NCBI RefSeq assembly: GCF_017301615.1
Contig: NZ_CP059066.1
Span: 2,864,888 to 2,928,887, forward strand
DNA: 64,000 bases
Source: Koleobacter methoxysyntrophicus
GTDB lineage: Bacteria; Bacillota; Thermosediminibacteria; Koleobacterales; Koleobacteraceae
Direction of reading: 5' to 3'
The number at the start of each line of letters is the position of its first letter. Positions within the stretch are counted from its first letter, which is position 1. The notes beneath the pieces were generated by a model that saw nothing but the letters and a program-made list of their open reading frames with translations, was not told the origin of the DNA and did not search any database. Shown here piece by piece: positions 55,347 through 64,000 of this stretch. A program made the position numbers and the translations under genes.

Positions 55347-56795
55347 TTACTTTTTCACAGTTGCCGTTCTGCCTATGGTCTCAAGGATTGATTTGTGCGG
55401 AAAATATTCTTTGAAAATTCTGTAGTAGTATAGTTCTTCCTTGCTCCTTAGCACGAAATCGTCATCTATCTGCTTTTCTCGCTCAAATTCTTCATCAGAA
55501 ATCTTTTGGTCGGCAAATTGCTTTAATATATCCGCTGACCCTGCACCTTTAAAAAACTTTGCCTTTTTACGCCATACTATTTCTTCGGGGAGGTCATCTT
55601 CAAAGGCCTTACGCAGGATCCATTTTTCTATCTTCTTCCCGTCTTCTTCATAGATCTTCCATTCTACAGGGAGGCTATATGCAAACTCGGCAACTTCGTT
55701 ATCCATTATAGGCATATGACCGTCCAGGGAATGGGCAGCAGTCATCCTGTCAACCCTCTGAAAGCCGTTATTATGACCGTTAAATGTTAATTTTAAAAGC
55801 TCATTTTCAATTTCTTCAGGTTCAAAATCCTTCAAATAGTGATAACCTCCGAAAAGCTCATCCCCGCCTTCTCCGCAGAATACCAGATCTACTCCACTTT
55901 CCCTGGCTATTTTTGAAACTAAATAATTGGCTATAGAACTCCTTACCAGATACATATCAAAGGATTCGAGGTGGTATATAACTTCCGGCAAAACTTTTAG
56001 CATTTCCTCGGGTTTATATATATATTCATGGTGGTTTGTACCCAGGTGTCGGGCAACCAATCTCGCATTCGGTAGATCTTCACTTGTATGCACGCCAACG
56101 GAAAATGTATCTATATCATCAGCTATTTCGGAAGCTGCGGCAGCAACAACACTGCTGTCAATACCTCCGCTCAGGTATAATCCTAATTTCTTATTATCCT
56201 CATAGCGTTTCTCTGCCGCATTAACCAGCAGTTCTTTTACCTTTGAAATAGCTTCTTCCACGGAAATATCACCATTGCTGCCCAGGACGGGTTTTTTGTA
56301 ATATTTTACAAATCCTTCATCGGAATGGTAATAATAACCGGGCGGAAAGATCTTTATATCTTCAGATATATCCTTTAACGCCTTTATTTCCGAAGCAAAG
56401 TACATTACAGACCCTTCATCTTCCGCATAATACAGGGGTTTTAATCCTACAGGATCCCTGGCTGCAATGACCCTGTCACCATCTGCTAATATAAATGCGA
56501 AACTCCCTTCAAGTTCTTTGGTGAACCCTTTTCCGTATTTTATATATGCATTAACTATCTTATCTCCCGCTGCATCGCCATCTATTTCTTCATTAAAGAT
56601 ACTGCCATCAACGACGGCAAACACATCCTGCCCTCTCCCTATCTTCTCTCCTGCAAAACAGGTTTGACCTAAAGCAGTTTTCCCAAGGGAAATTATGCTG
56701 ATGTCGTCAGGGCCCCTGTGTTTAATCTTGTCCAGGATATTCCCTACCAATTCACGGCAGTTCTCCCTCTGGTAAACTCCTGCTATACCGCTCAT
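55347..56795 (-). CDS. asnB: Asparagine synthetase-like protein lacking the N-terminal Cys
   Basis: 482 residues from ATG at 56795 (GTG at 56804 is an alternative). An N-terminal glutamine-amidotransferase-like domain (IKHRGPDD, ELEGSFAFILAD) and a C-terminal AS domain with LYLSGGIDSSVVAAA, CGEGGDELFGGYHY and WILRKAFEDDLPEEI. The first residues are MSGIAGVY where class II amidotransferases have MCGI: the nucleophile Cys2 is Ser (AGC). It is then likely ammonia-dependent or acts on a different amide acceptor. Stands alone after hppA, separated by a hairpin. Confidence 0.85.
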   Translation of the reverse strand: MSGIAGVYQRENCRELVGNILDKIKHRGPDDISIISLGKTALGQTCFAGEKIGRGQDVFAVVDGSIFNEEIDGDAAGDKIVNAYIKYGKGFTKELEGSFAFILADGDRVIAARDPVGLKPLYYAEDEGSVMYFASEIKALKDISEDIKIFPPGYYYHSDEGFVKYYKKPVLGSNGDISVEEAISKVKELLVNAAEKRYEDNKKLGLYLSGGIDSSVVAAAASEIADDIDTFSVGVHTSEDLPNARLVARHLGTNHHEYIYKPEEMLKVLPEVIYHLESFDMYLVRSSIANYLVSKIARESGVDLVFCGEGGDELFGGYHYLKDFEPEEIENELLKLTFNGHNNGFQRVDRMTAAHSLDGHMPIMDNEVAEFAYSLPVEWKIYEEDGKKIEKWILRKAFEDDLPEEIVWRKKAKFFKGAGSADILKQFADQKISDEEFEREKQIDDDFVLRSKEELYYYRIFKEYFPHKSILETIGRTATVKK

Positions 56796-56833
56796 CTTTT
56801 CCACATCACCTCATTATAATTTATTTAAAATAT

Positions 56834-56875
56834 AAGGGATTCACGGGAATGGTTAACTATTCCAATGAACCCCTT
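56834..56875. terminator. Terminator between hppA and asnB
   Basis: AAGGGATTCACGGGAATGG ... CCATTCC..TGAACCCCTTTTTTA: long imperfect stem. Stronger T run on the plus strand, A/T run on the minus; probably ends hppA transcripts. Confidence 0.55.
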
Positions 56876-56921
56876 TTTTATTTTACCATATTGCCAGAAA
56901 TATGTCAAAAAAGTGGTTTAA

Positions 56922-58928
56922 TTATATGAACAAAGGTGCAAATACAAGGGCAACAATTGTCATCAGTTTAATCAGGATATTCAGGGAAGGCCCTGAAGTA
57001 TCTTTAAACGGGTCTCCTACAGTATCACCTACAACTGCTGCAGCATGGGTTGGAGTACCTTTACCTCCGAAGTTTCCGGATTCAATATATTTTTTGGCAT
57101 TATCCCATGCTCCACCGGAATTCGCCATTTGTATGGCTACCAAAACACCCGTTATCAGGGTCCCTGCCAGCAATCCGCCAAGGGCCTCTTTCCCCAACAC
57201 TAATCCCGTTAGAATAGGCACAATTACTGCAAGCAAACCCGGTACAATCATTTCCTTTAATGCAGCAGCCGTACTTATATCCACACAGCGTGCGTATTCA
57301 GGTTTGGCTTTTTCTTCCATCAAGCCGGGGATTTCTCTGAACTGGCGCCTGACCTCCTCTATCATCTGGAAGGCCGCCTTCCCTACAGCTTCCATTGTGA
57401 TGGACGAGAATAGGTAGGGCAGCATACCACCAATGAGCATCCCTATAATTACCTTAGCATTTAATATGTTGATGCCCTCTGTGCTTAATCCCACTGCTGT
57501 AGAATAAGCAGAAAATAGTGACAGGGCTGTTAGGGCAGCAGAACCAATTGCAAAACCCTTTCCGATAGCTGCTGTAGTATTTCCGACAGCATCCAGTTTA
57601 TCGGTAATCTTCCTCACACCGGGGTCAAGTTCCGCCATTTCGGCAATGCCTCCTGCATTATCGGCTATAGGGCCGTAAGCATCGACAGCTACCGTCATAC
57701 CGGCGGTCGACAGCATACCTACTGCAGCAAGGGCTATGCCGTAGAGGCCTGCAAAATTATACGCTATAAATATGGCTCCTGCAATAGCAAGAATTGGCAG
57801 GGCTGTGCTTCTCATCCCTACGGCCAGACCGCTGATGATGTTCGTCGCAGGGCCTGTTTGGGATGCTTTGGCAATATTTTGAACAGGCGGGTTGTCACCC
57901 GATGTATAGTACTCCGTTAAAAGGCCTATTAAGATTCCGGCTATCAATCCCGAAGCGGTTGCCCAGAAAGCGCTCATTTCTCCCAGTATAAAACTGCTAA
58001 GGAAATATGCCGAAATGATTACCAAACCGCCACTGGCAAAGGTTCCGGCCTTTAATGCACTGTGGGGATTAGCCCCTTCACCGGTTCTAACGAATAGCGT
58101 TCCGATTATGGATGCGAGAATCCCTGCTGCCGCCAGCAGGATGGGGAACACTATTCCCTTTAGACCATAAGCCTGTCCGGTGGCTTTGCTGACAGCAACG
58201 GCACCGATAGCCATAGCGGCGATTATGGAACCCACATAGGACTCGAAAAGGTCTGCACCCATTCCCGCAACATCACCTACATTGTCCCCTACATTATCTG
58301 CTATAACTGCCGGATTCCTGTGATCGTCTTCAGGGATACCTGCTTCTATTTTGCCCACCAGGTCTGCCCCTACATCGGCTGCCTTGGTGTAAATTCCACC
58401 GCCCACTCTTGCAAAGAGAGCTATAGAACTTGCACCAAGGGCAAATCCGTTAATAACACTGAAACTCTCTACATTATTGGGGTCTCCGAAGAGGAAATAC
58501 AGGATTCCAAGGCCGAGAAGGCCCAGGCCTACAACAGACATCCCCATTACGGCGCCACCGGAAAAAGCAATTCCAAGTGCTTTATTTTGACCTTCCTGAG
58601 CTGCATTTGCTGTTCTTACATTTGCTCTGGTAGCAACATTCATCCCTATGTAACCTGCCAGCATGGAACAGATTGCCCCTACGATGAAGCTTATAGCCGT
58701 ATTGAGATTAATCTTCCATGCCAAAGCCCCAAAGAGAATTATTATGAATACAACCAGGGCTTTGTATTCCCTATTTAAAAAAGCCATGGCCCCTTCATGG
58801 ATAGCATCGGAAATTTCCTTCATTCTTTCATTCCCCGCAGGGCTCTTAATTATCCTAGAAGTCAACAAAAAAGCAAATATTAAAGCCACTGCTCCCATTA
58901 GTGGAGCGAAAATGATATACTTTTCCAT
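56922..58928 (-). CDS. hppA: Membrane-bound ion-pumping pyrophosphatase, K+-dependent type
   Basis: 668 residues from ATG at 58928 (AGGGGG, 6 bases). About 16 helices. Substrate motif [40 protein letters not shown] and the C-terminal [16 protein letters not shown]. The sequence [20 protein letters not shown] has Ala where K+-independent enzymes have Lys, so it is the K+-dependent class. Whether it pumps H+ or Na+ cannot be decided by eye. Uses PPi, released for example by the ligases here, to energise the membrane. Confidence 0.95.
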   Translation of the reverse strand: MEKYIIFAPLMGAVALIFAFLLTSRIIKSPAGNERMKEISDAIHEGAMAFLNREYKALVVFIIILFGALAWKINLNTAISFIVGAICSMLAGYIGMNVATRANVRTANAAQEGQNKALGIAFSGGAVMGMSVVGLGLLGLGILYFLFGDPNNVESFSVINGFALGASSIALFARVGGGIYTKAADVGADLVGKIEAGIPEDDHRNPAVIADNVGDNVGDVAGMGADLFESYVGSIIAAMAIGAVAVSKATGQAYGLKGIVFPILLAAAGILASIIGTLFVRTGEGANPHSALKAGTFASGGLVIISAYFLSSFILGEMSAFWATASGLIAGILIGLLTEYYTSGDNPPVQNIAKASQTGPATNIISGLAVGMRSTALPILAIAGAIFIAYNFAGLYGIALAAVGMLSTAGMTVAVDAYGPIADNAGGIAEMAELDPGVRKITDKLDAVGNTTAAIGKGFAIGSAALTALSLFSAYSTAVGLSTEGINILNAKVIIGMLIGGMLPYLFSSITMEAVGKAAFQMIEEVRRQFREIPGLMEEKAKPEYARCVDISTAAALKEMIVPGLLAVIVPILTGLVLGKEALGGLLAGTLITGVLVAIQMANSGGAWDNAKKYIESGNFGGKGTPTHAAAVVGDTVGDPFKDTSGPSLNILIKLMTIVALVFAPLFI

Positions 58929-58977
58929 GTTCATCCCCCTTTTGTAATCATCATGCCTTTATTTTAATTATGTTTAA

Positions 58978-59015
58978 AAGTTCACTTCAACATTTATAAA
59001 TGTTGAAGTGAACTT
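58978..59015 (-). terminator. Perfect 38-bp palindrome, terminator of secG
   Basis: Positions 58978-59015 are perfectly self-complementary, 19 bases each side, from AAGTTCACTTC to GAAGTGAACTT, placed directly after the secG stop. It is AT-rich with few T following, so it may be partly a recombination or binding site. Confidence 0.65.
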
Positions 59016-59016
59016 C

Positions 59017-59244
59017 CTATTTTATTAATAATGCCAATACTACTGATGTAACTATAAACATAATAGCAAACATCGAGGTCAATTTGCTCAACAGACTATC
59101 AAGACCCTTTTTCTTGCCGAAAAAGGTTTCGGCCCCACCGGCAATGGCTCCTGACAGCCCAGCGCTCTTGCCAGATTGCAGTAAAACTGTTACTATAAGA
59201 CCTACACTGAAAATAACGTGGATTATGCGAATTGCAGTAACCAT
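59017..59244 (-). CDS. secG: Preprotein translocase subunit SecG
   Basis: 75 residues from ATG at 59244 behind GGGAGGTG. Two membrane helices (IIHVIFSVGLIVTVLLQ and FAIMFIVTSVVLALLI) flanking the conserved loop SGKSAGLSGAIAGGAETFFGKKKG. Partner of SecYE. In Clostridia secG commonly follows eno; here an ISAs1-family element separates them. Confidence 0.95.
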   Translation of the reverse strand: MVTAIRIIHVIFSVGLIVTVLLQSGKSAGLSGAIAGGAETFFGKKKGLDSLLSKLTSMFAIMFIVTSVVLALLIK

Positions 59245-59318
59245 TATTACACCTCCCACTATTGTTGGTTAACCAAAGTTATTTTATCACAGTTGTTGGC
59301 AAAATACAATATGAAAGG

Positions 59319-59328
59319 GCAGAATTAA
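59319..59328. repeat. Target-site duplication of ISAs1-family element, left copy
   Basis: GCAGAATTAA, repeated exactly at 60953-60962, on the outer flanks of the 16-bp inverted repeats. ISAs1-family elements make 8-10 bp duplications. Confidence 0.85.
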
Positions 59329-59395
59329 CAGGGCAAAATCATTTAAAAAGCTTCTACCCAAATTTTAACTTGGCTTTTTTTTAAATTTTATTTTA

Positions 59396-59585
59396 TGACT
59401 ATCCCCTTAGCTCAGGGAGAATTAAATGGCATCCCTCCGCTTGCCGTTCGCTCCGCATCCATGCTCCGCTCACTCTGGAATTTGGCTCTCCGCCATCCAT
59501 GGCTCCGAGCCAAATTAACAGTCGCTCCGGGATTTGCCATTAATTCAACTGGACTTGCTGTGTCCTGAGTAAAGTATATAGTCAT
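59396..59585. mobile_element. 190-bp MITE-like element nested in the ISAs1 element
   Basis: Begins TGACTAT and ends ATAGTCAT; arms share CTCAGG, GAATTAA, TGGCA and TCCC in mirrored order. A central 10-bp perfect repeat AATTTGGCTC/GAGCCAAATT occupies ~59480-59518. Flanked by ATTTTATTTTA at 59385-59395 and 59586-59596. No coding capacity. A related 64-bp piece is at 36641-36704. Confidence 0.7.
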
Positions 59586-59688
59586 ATTTTATTTTAATCG
59601 GACGTCTTACCATGTTGTTTTTATGAAATTTGTGAATTAGTAAAACAATTTTTATGTACAAGTATACTTCACCTTGCGAATCCCTGTT

Positions 59689-60831
59689 TTATTCAAATAA
59701 TATATACTTCAGATACTCTTCATCAATCATACAATTTAATCTTTTTTTCTTTAGGCTCATATATTTTGTATCATCTTTTCTCAGTAAATTCATGGTTAAT
59801 CGCCTCAACAATGCCATGTTCTCTGCTCCATAATCTTTTCTTATCCTGCTACCATCTTCATTATATGTAACATCCAAAACCCAGTGTACCTTGTTTTCTA
59901 CTCCCCAGTGACCTCGTACAGCTCTCTCAAATTCTTTGGCATCAGGTCCTATACTTGCTATGAAATGGCGATATTCTATACTTTTTTCGTCACCTATAAT
60001 CCTCTCTGACTTTACCATTCCAATTGCTTGTAATTTAGTCCAATCATCTTTCTGGCTTAACCAACTAACATAGTCAGTAATATAATAGTCGCGTATTTCT
60101 ATCCTTCCATGACCTTTATCTATTGTTCTTAAATGATCCATTATACAGCCATGTTTCGCCAGATCCTGCTCAAGTAATTTATCACTTTTATTTATGACTT
60201 CCTTATCAAAAAATTCTACAACCTCATCATGAAGAGTACCTTGGTTCCCCTTAAGAGCTAATACATAATCCGCATTATGCCCTACTATTTCTTTTGTGAT
60301 TTCCTTCTGTGTTCCCATCGCGTCAATTGTTACTATACACCCTTCTATAGCTATCATTCTAAGAAGTTCAGGTATTGCTGTTATCTCATTTGATTTTTCT
60401 TCTGTCTTTATTTGAGCTAAAACCAGTTTGTTTTCACTCGCCCATGCGCTTATAAGGTGTATTGCAGCTTTACCTTCAACCTTATTATACGAACGTTTTA
60501 CCCTTTTTCCATCTATCGCTACAATCTCACCTTTTGTCATCACTCTGACTGCCTCTACCCACTTCAAAAAACATTTTTGAAACTCTTCAGGCCTGATCCT
60601 TTGAATTACCCTTCTAAAGGTATCTTTCGATGGCACTCCATGTGGTAATTCTAAAAAATTTGAAAACCATTTTTCTCTTTTCTGACAGTAAAAAGCTATC
60701 TCATCCCAATCTTCTATACCACATAAAACTGCACATATTGTCATAAATATAATATCAATTAATTTATGCCGTTTATTATCAGCTCTTGGGTCCTCAATTT
60801 CTCCAAAATATTCTTCTATTTTCGTCGTCAT
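59689..60831 (-). CDS. ISAs1-family transposase
   Basis: 380 residues from ATG at 60831 (AGGTGATAGA). N-terminal domain with FGEIEDPRADNKRHKLIDII and HGVPSKDTFRRVI; DDE core with VAIDGKRVKRS (first Asp), IVTIDAMGTQKEI (second Asp), DYVLALKGNQ and HWGVENKVHWVLDVTYNED (Glu and Asp). Complete and potentially active. Lies between eno and secG on the same strand, so secG and hppA may now depend on read-through or their own start sites. Confidence 0.95.
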   Translation of the reverse strand: MTTKIEEYFGEIEDPRADNKRHKLIDIIFMTICAVLCGIEDWDEIAFYCQKREKWFSNFLELPHGVPSKDTFRRVIQRIRPEEFQKCFLKWVEAVRVMTKGEIVAIDGKRVKRSYNKVEGKAAIHLISAWASENKLVLAQIKTEEKSNEITAIPELLRMIAIEGCIVTIDAMGTQKEITKEIVGHNADYVLALKGNQGTLHDEVVEFFDKEVINKSDKLLEQDLAKHGCIMDHLRTIDKGHGRIEIRDYYITDYVSWLSQKDDWTKLQAIGMVKSERIIGDEKSIEYRHFIASIGPDAKEFERAVRGHWGVENKVHWVLDVTYNEDGSRIRKDYGAENMALLRRLTMNLLRKDDTKYMSLKKKRLNCMIDEEYLKYILFE

Positions 60832-60952
60832 TCTATCACCTGCCATACAGTAAATATATTTTCGTAAACTACTGTATCACAGGTGTTTAAGGTTGTCCAG
60901 TCCTATTTTTTTGCATGTGTCGCTTTTGCAAATTCCAAATGATTTTGCCCTG

Positions 60953-60962
60953 GCAGAATTAA
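60953..60962. repeat. Target-site duplication of ISAs1-family element, right copy
   Basis: GCAGAATTAA, identical to 59319-59328. Confidence 0.85.
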
Positions 60963-61011
60963 TCTATTCTACCCTTTATGTTTTCCAATATTATGCCATA
61001 GTATTCTATAT

Positions 61012-62307
<1,296 letters not shown>

Positions 62308-62430
62308 CTACTCCTTTCTTTAAATTAATAAAAAAATTCAAGTCATTTTGTTTATAACCGTGTCCTGAAAGAATATTGTTAAAGAATATTATTATGGAAT
62401 GGATTCACTAACAGAAAACACGGTTTAACT

Positions 62431-63966
62431 TCAATCAGCACATATTATTGATTTCCCGGTCATTTCCTCAGGTTTATTCAATCCAAGAATATCAAGGATA
62501 GTAGGAGCTATATCGGCCAAACGGCCCTCCGTTAACCTGAATCCCTTTCTTTTAGGGTTTATCAGGATAAACGGCACTCTGTTTGTTGTATGTGCAGTAT
62601 ACGGTTCCCCCGTTTCATAATCTGCCATCTGCTCAGCATTACCATGGTCAGATGTCACTACAGCAGTGCCGCCCAATTCTTTAATCTCCGAAACAACCCT
62701 GCCCAGGCAATGGTCTACCGCTTCTACAGCCCTAATAGCGGCCTCCAGGTTCCCTGTATGGCCGACCATGTCAGGATTCGCATAATTCAACACTATGAAG
62801 TCATAGATTTTTTCCCTGATTTTTTCGATTACCTTTTCCGTAACTTCATATGCACTCATTTCAGGTTTCATATCATAGGTAGGTACCTTTGGTGAAGGAA
62901 TCAAAATCCTGTCTTCACCGGGAAAGGTTTTTTCTTCCCCGCCGTTGAAGAAGTAGGTCACATGGGCATACTTTTCCGTTTCTGCAATTCTCAATTGTTT
63001 TAACCCTTTTTTGCTGAGGAATTCCCCGAGTGTATTTATCAAAATTTCCGGCTCATATGCCACCTTTACTCCCTTTATTTCAGCATCATACTGCGTCATA
63101 CAGACAAAATTCACATGAAAAAATCCCTTCTTGCGGTTAAAACCTTTAAAATCCTTCTCAGCAAATGCTCTGGTTATTTGTCTAGCCCTATCAGGCCTGA
63201 AATTAAAGAAAATTATCGAATCTCCTTCATTAACGGTTCCTACAGGGTTACCCAGGTTATCTGTTATAACGGTTGGAGTCACGAATTCATCGGTTTCCTT
63301 TCGTGCATAGCATGAATCGACAGCCTCAATAGGGGAACTGGCAGCAGGACCTTCTCCCATTACAAGGGCATTATAAGCCTTTTCTGTCCTTTCCCACCTC
63401 TTATCCCTATCCATCGCGTAATATCTTCCGGCAATGGTGGCAATCTTGCTTATACCCACCTCTTTTATTTTTTCCTCTAATTCACGTATGTATATCTTGG
63501 CATTAGCCGGAGGCACATCCCTCCCATCGAGGAATATGTGGAGATATACCCGGTTTAAATTGTAAATTTTAGCCATTTTCAGCAGGGCATATAGATGAGT
63601 ATTATGGCTGTGAACCCCGCCGTCAGATAAAAGGCCCATGATGTGAAGGGCTGAATCCGTTTCTCTGGTCTTCACCATAGCCTCCACCAGGGCAGGATTC
63701 TTAAAGAAATTACCGTTTTCAATATCCCTTGTTATCCTGGTAAAGTCCTGATAGACTATTCTGCCGGCCCCTATATTTAGATGCCCCACTTCAGAATTCC
63801 CCATCTGGCCTTCAGGCAGCCCAACATCAAGGCCACTTGCTCCTAAAGTGGTACTGGGGTATTCCGCTAGCAGCTTTCTATAATTATTGGTATTAGCCAG
63901 CTCTACGGCATTGTAGACCTTTCTGTCATTGATACCCCATCCATCAAGGATTATTAATGCAATCAT
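62431..63966 (-). CDS. gpmI: 2,3-Bisphosphoglycerate-independent phosphoglycerate mutase
   Basis: 511 residues from ATG at 63966; a longer frame to 63987 includes the ribosome site AAGGAG. Alkaline-phosphatase-like: LIILDGWGIND (metal), the phosphoryl-acceptor Ser in MGNSEVGHLNIGAGR, HIFLDGRDVPP, IAGRYYAMDRDKRW and VVTSDHGNAEQM. Interconverts 3- and 2-phosphoglycerate with Mn2+. Precedes eno; upstream glycolytic genes (tpiA, pgk, gap) are probably just outside the window. Confidence 0.98.
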   Translation of the reverse strand: MIALIILDGWGINDRKVYNAVELANTNNYRKLLAEYPSTTLGASGLDVGLPEGQMGNSEVGHLNIGAGRIVYQDFTRITRDIENGNFFKNPALVEAMVKTRETDSALHIMGLLSDGGVHSHNTHLYALLKMAKIYNLNRVYLHIFLDGRDVPPANAKIYIRELEEKIKEVGISKIATIAGRYYAMDRDKRWERTEKAYNALVMGEGPAASSPIEAVDSCYARKETDEFVTPTVITDNLGNPVGTVNEGDSIIFFNFRPDRARQITRAFAEKDFKGFNRKKGFFHVNFVCMTQYDAEIKGVKVAYEPEILINTLGEFLSKKGLKQLRIAETEKYAHVTYFFNGGEEKTFPGEDRILIPSPKVPTYDMKPEMSAYEVTEKVIEKIREKIYDFIVLNYANPDMVGHTGNLEAAIRAVEAVDHCLGRVVSEIKELGGTAVVTSDHGNAEQMADYETGEPYTAHTTNRVPFILINPKRKGFRLTEGRLADIAPTILDILGLNKPEEMTGKSIICAD

Positions 63967-64000
63967 TTGTTCATCTTCTCCTTGCACAGATTATTTTTTA

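Larger units (their letters stand above)
59329..60952 (-). mobile_element. ISAs1-family insertion sequence, 1,624 bp, with nested MITE-like insert
   Basis: Ends CAGGGCAAAATCATTT (59329-59344) and its exact reverse complement AAATGATTTTGCCCTG (60937-60952), flanked by GCAGAATTAA duplications. One intact transposase gene. It is longer than usual (1.2-1.4 kb) because a 190-bp palindromic element with its own 11-bp duplication lies between the transposase stop and the left end. Without it the element is ~1,423 bp. Confidence 0.92.

Noticed and set aside
58320-58778. 152-codon frame opposite hppA
   Set aside because: Cys/Tyr/Ser-rich translation typical of an antisense frame across membrane helices; no family resemblance.

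Overview
The window is typical of the chromosome of an anaerobic, flagellated, probably spore-forming and perhaps thermophilic member of the Clostridia (low-GC Firmicutes). The evidence is low GC with strong AGGAGG-type ribosome binding sites and many TTG/GTG starts; a Bacillus-like late flagellar gene order (comF-yvyF-flgM-flgN-flgK-flgL-DUF6470-fliW-csrA-hag-flaG-fliD); two GerMN lipoproteins; two T-box leaders; a membrane pyrophosphatase; and an oxygen-sensitive B12/radical-SAM enzyme. No rRNA or tRNA genes were seen; the only structural RNA gene is tmRNA.

Layout. 1-13.6 kb (minus strand): the late flagellar operon with a sigma-D-type promoter, CsrA/FliW translational control of flagellin, and a flagellin glycosylation module (two Maf/MptE-like glycosyltransferases and a PseB-like dehydratase, cut by the window edge). 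One maf gene is split by a single-base frameshift in a G6 tract. fliS and fliT are absent after fliD; a winged-helix protein sits there. 13.9-15.2 kb: dapB and a HAD phosphatase. 15.28-17.46 kb: an intact IS1634-family element between two perfect 110-bp direct repeats, each carrying the same sigma-A promoter. 17.46-19.2 kb: a Phe-type T-box with two antiterminator/terminator modules in front of a phenylacetate-CoA ligase gene. 19.2-32.2 kb (minus): trkH, aroB-aroC, a yfcE-rdgB-rph-gerM block, an orphan GlmL-like protein, UPF0316, an AMIN amidase, a second GerM lipoprotein and speE. 32.3-35.8 kb (plus): a Tyr-type T-box, also with two modules, then a sodium:solute symporter and a second phenylacetate-CoA ligase.

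35.8-50.3 kb: a SIMPL protein, a heterodimeric ABC exporter, a DUF4080 radical-SAM protein, an L,D-transpeptidase, coaD, a nitronate-monooxygenase-like flavoprotein, and an overlapping four-gene catabolic cluster (glycosidase-like, a nitrilase relative lacking all three catalytic residues, an intact nitrilase, a GPH transporter). 50.4-53.8 kb: a HicB antitoxin remnant, ssrA, smpB and rnr. 53.9-64 kb (minus): an HD protein, a carboxylesterase, an asparagine synthetase lacking the N-terminal Cys, hppA, secG, an ISAs1-family element with a 190-bp MITE-like element nested in it, enolase and gpmI.

Working together. The most coherent and least ordinary signal is the pair of aromatic-amino-acid T-boxes driving arylacetate-CoA ligases and a transporter. 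T-boxes switch genes on when the cognate tRNA is uncharged. This suggests that the organism salvages phenylacetate and 4-hydroxyphenylacetate as precursors for Phe and Tyr when starved, rather than degrading them. aroB/aroC, which feed the ordinary chorismate route, lie between the two loci.
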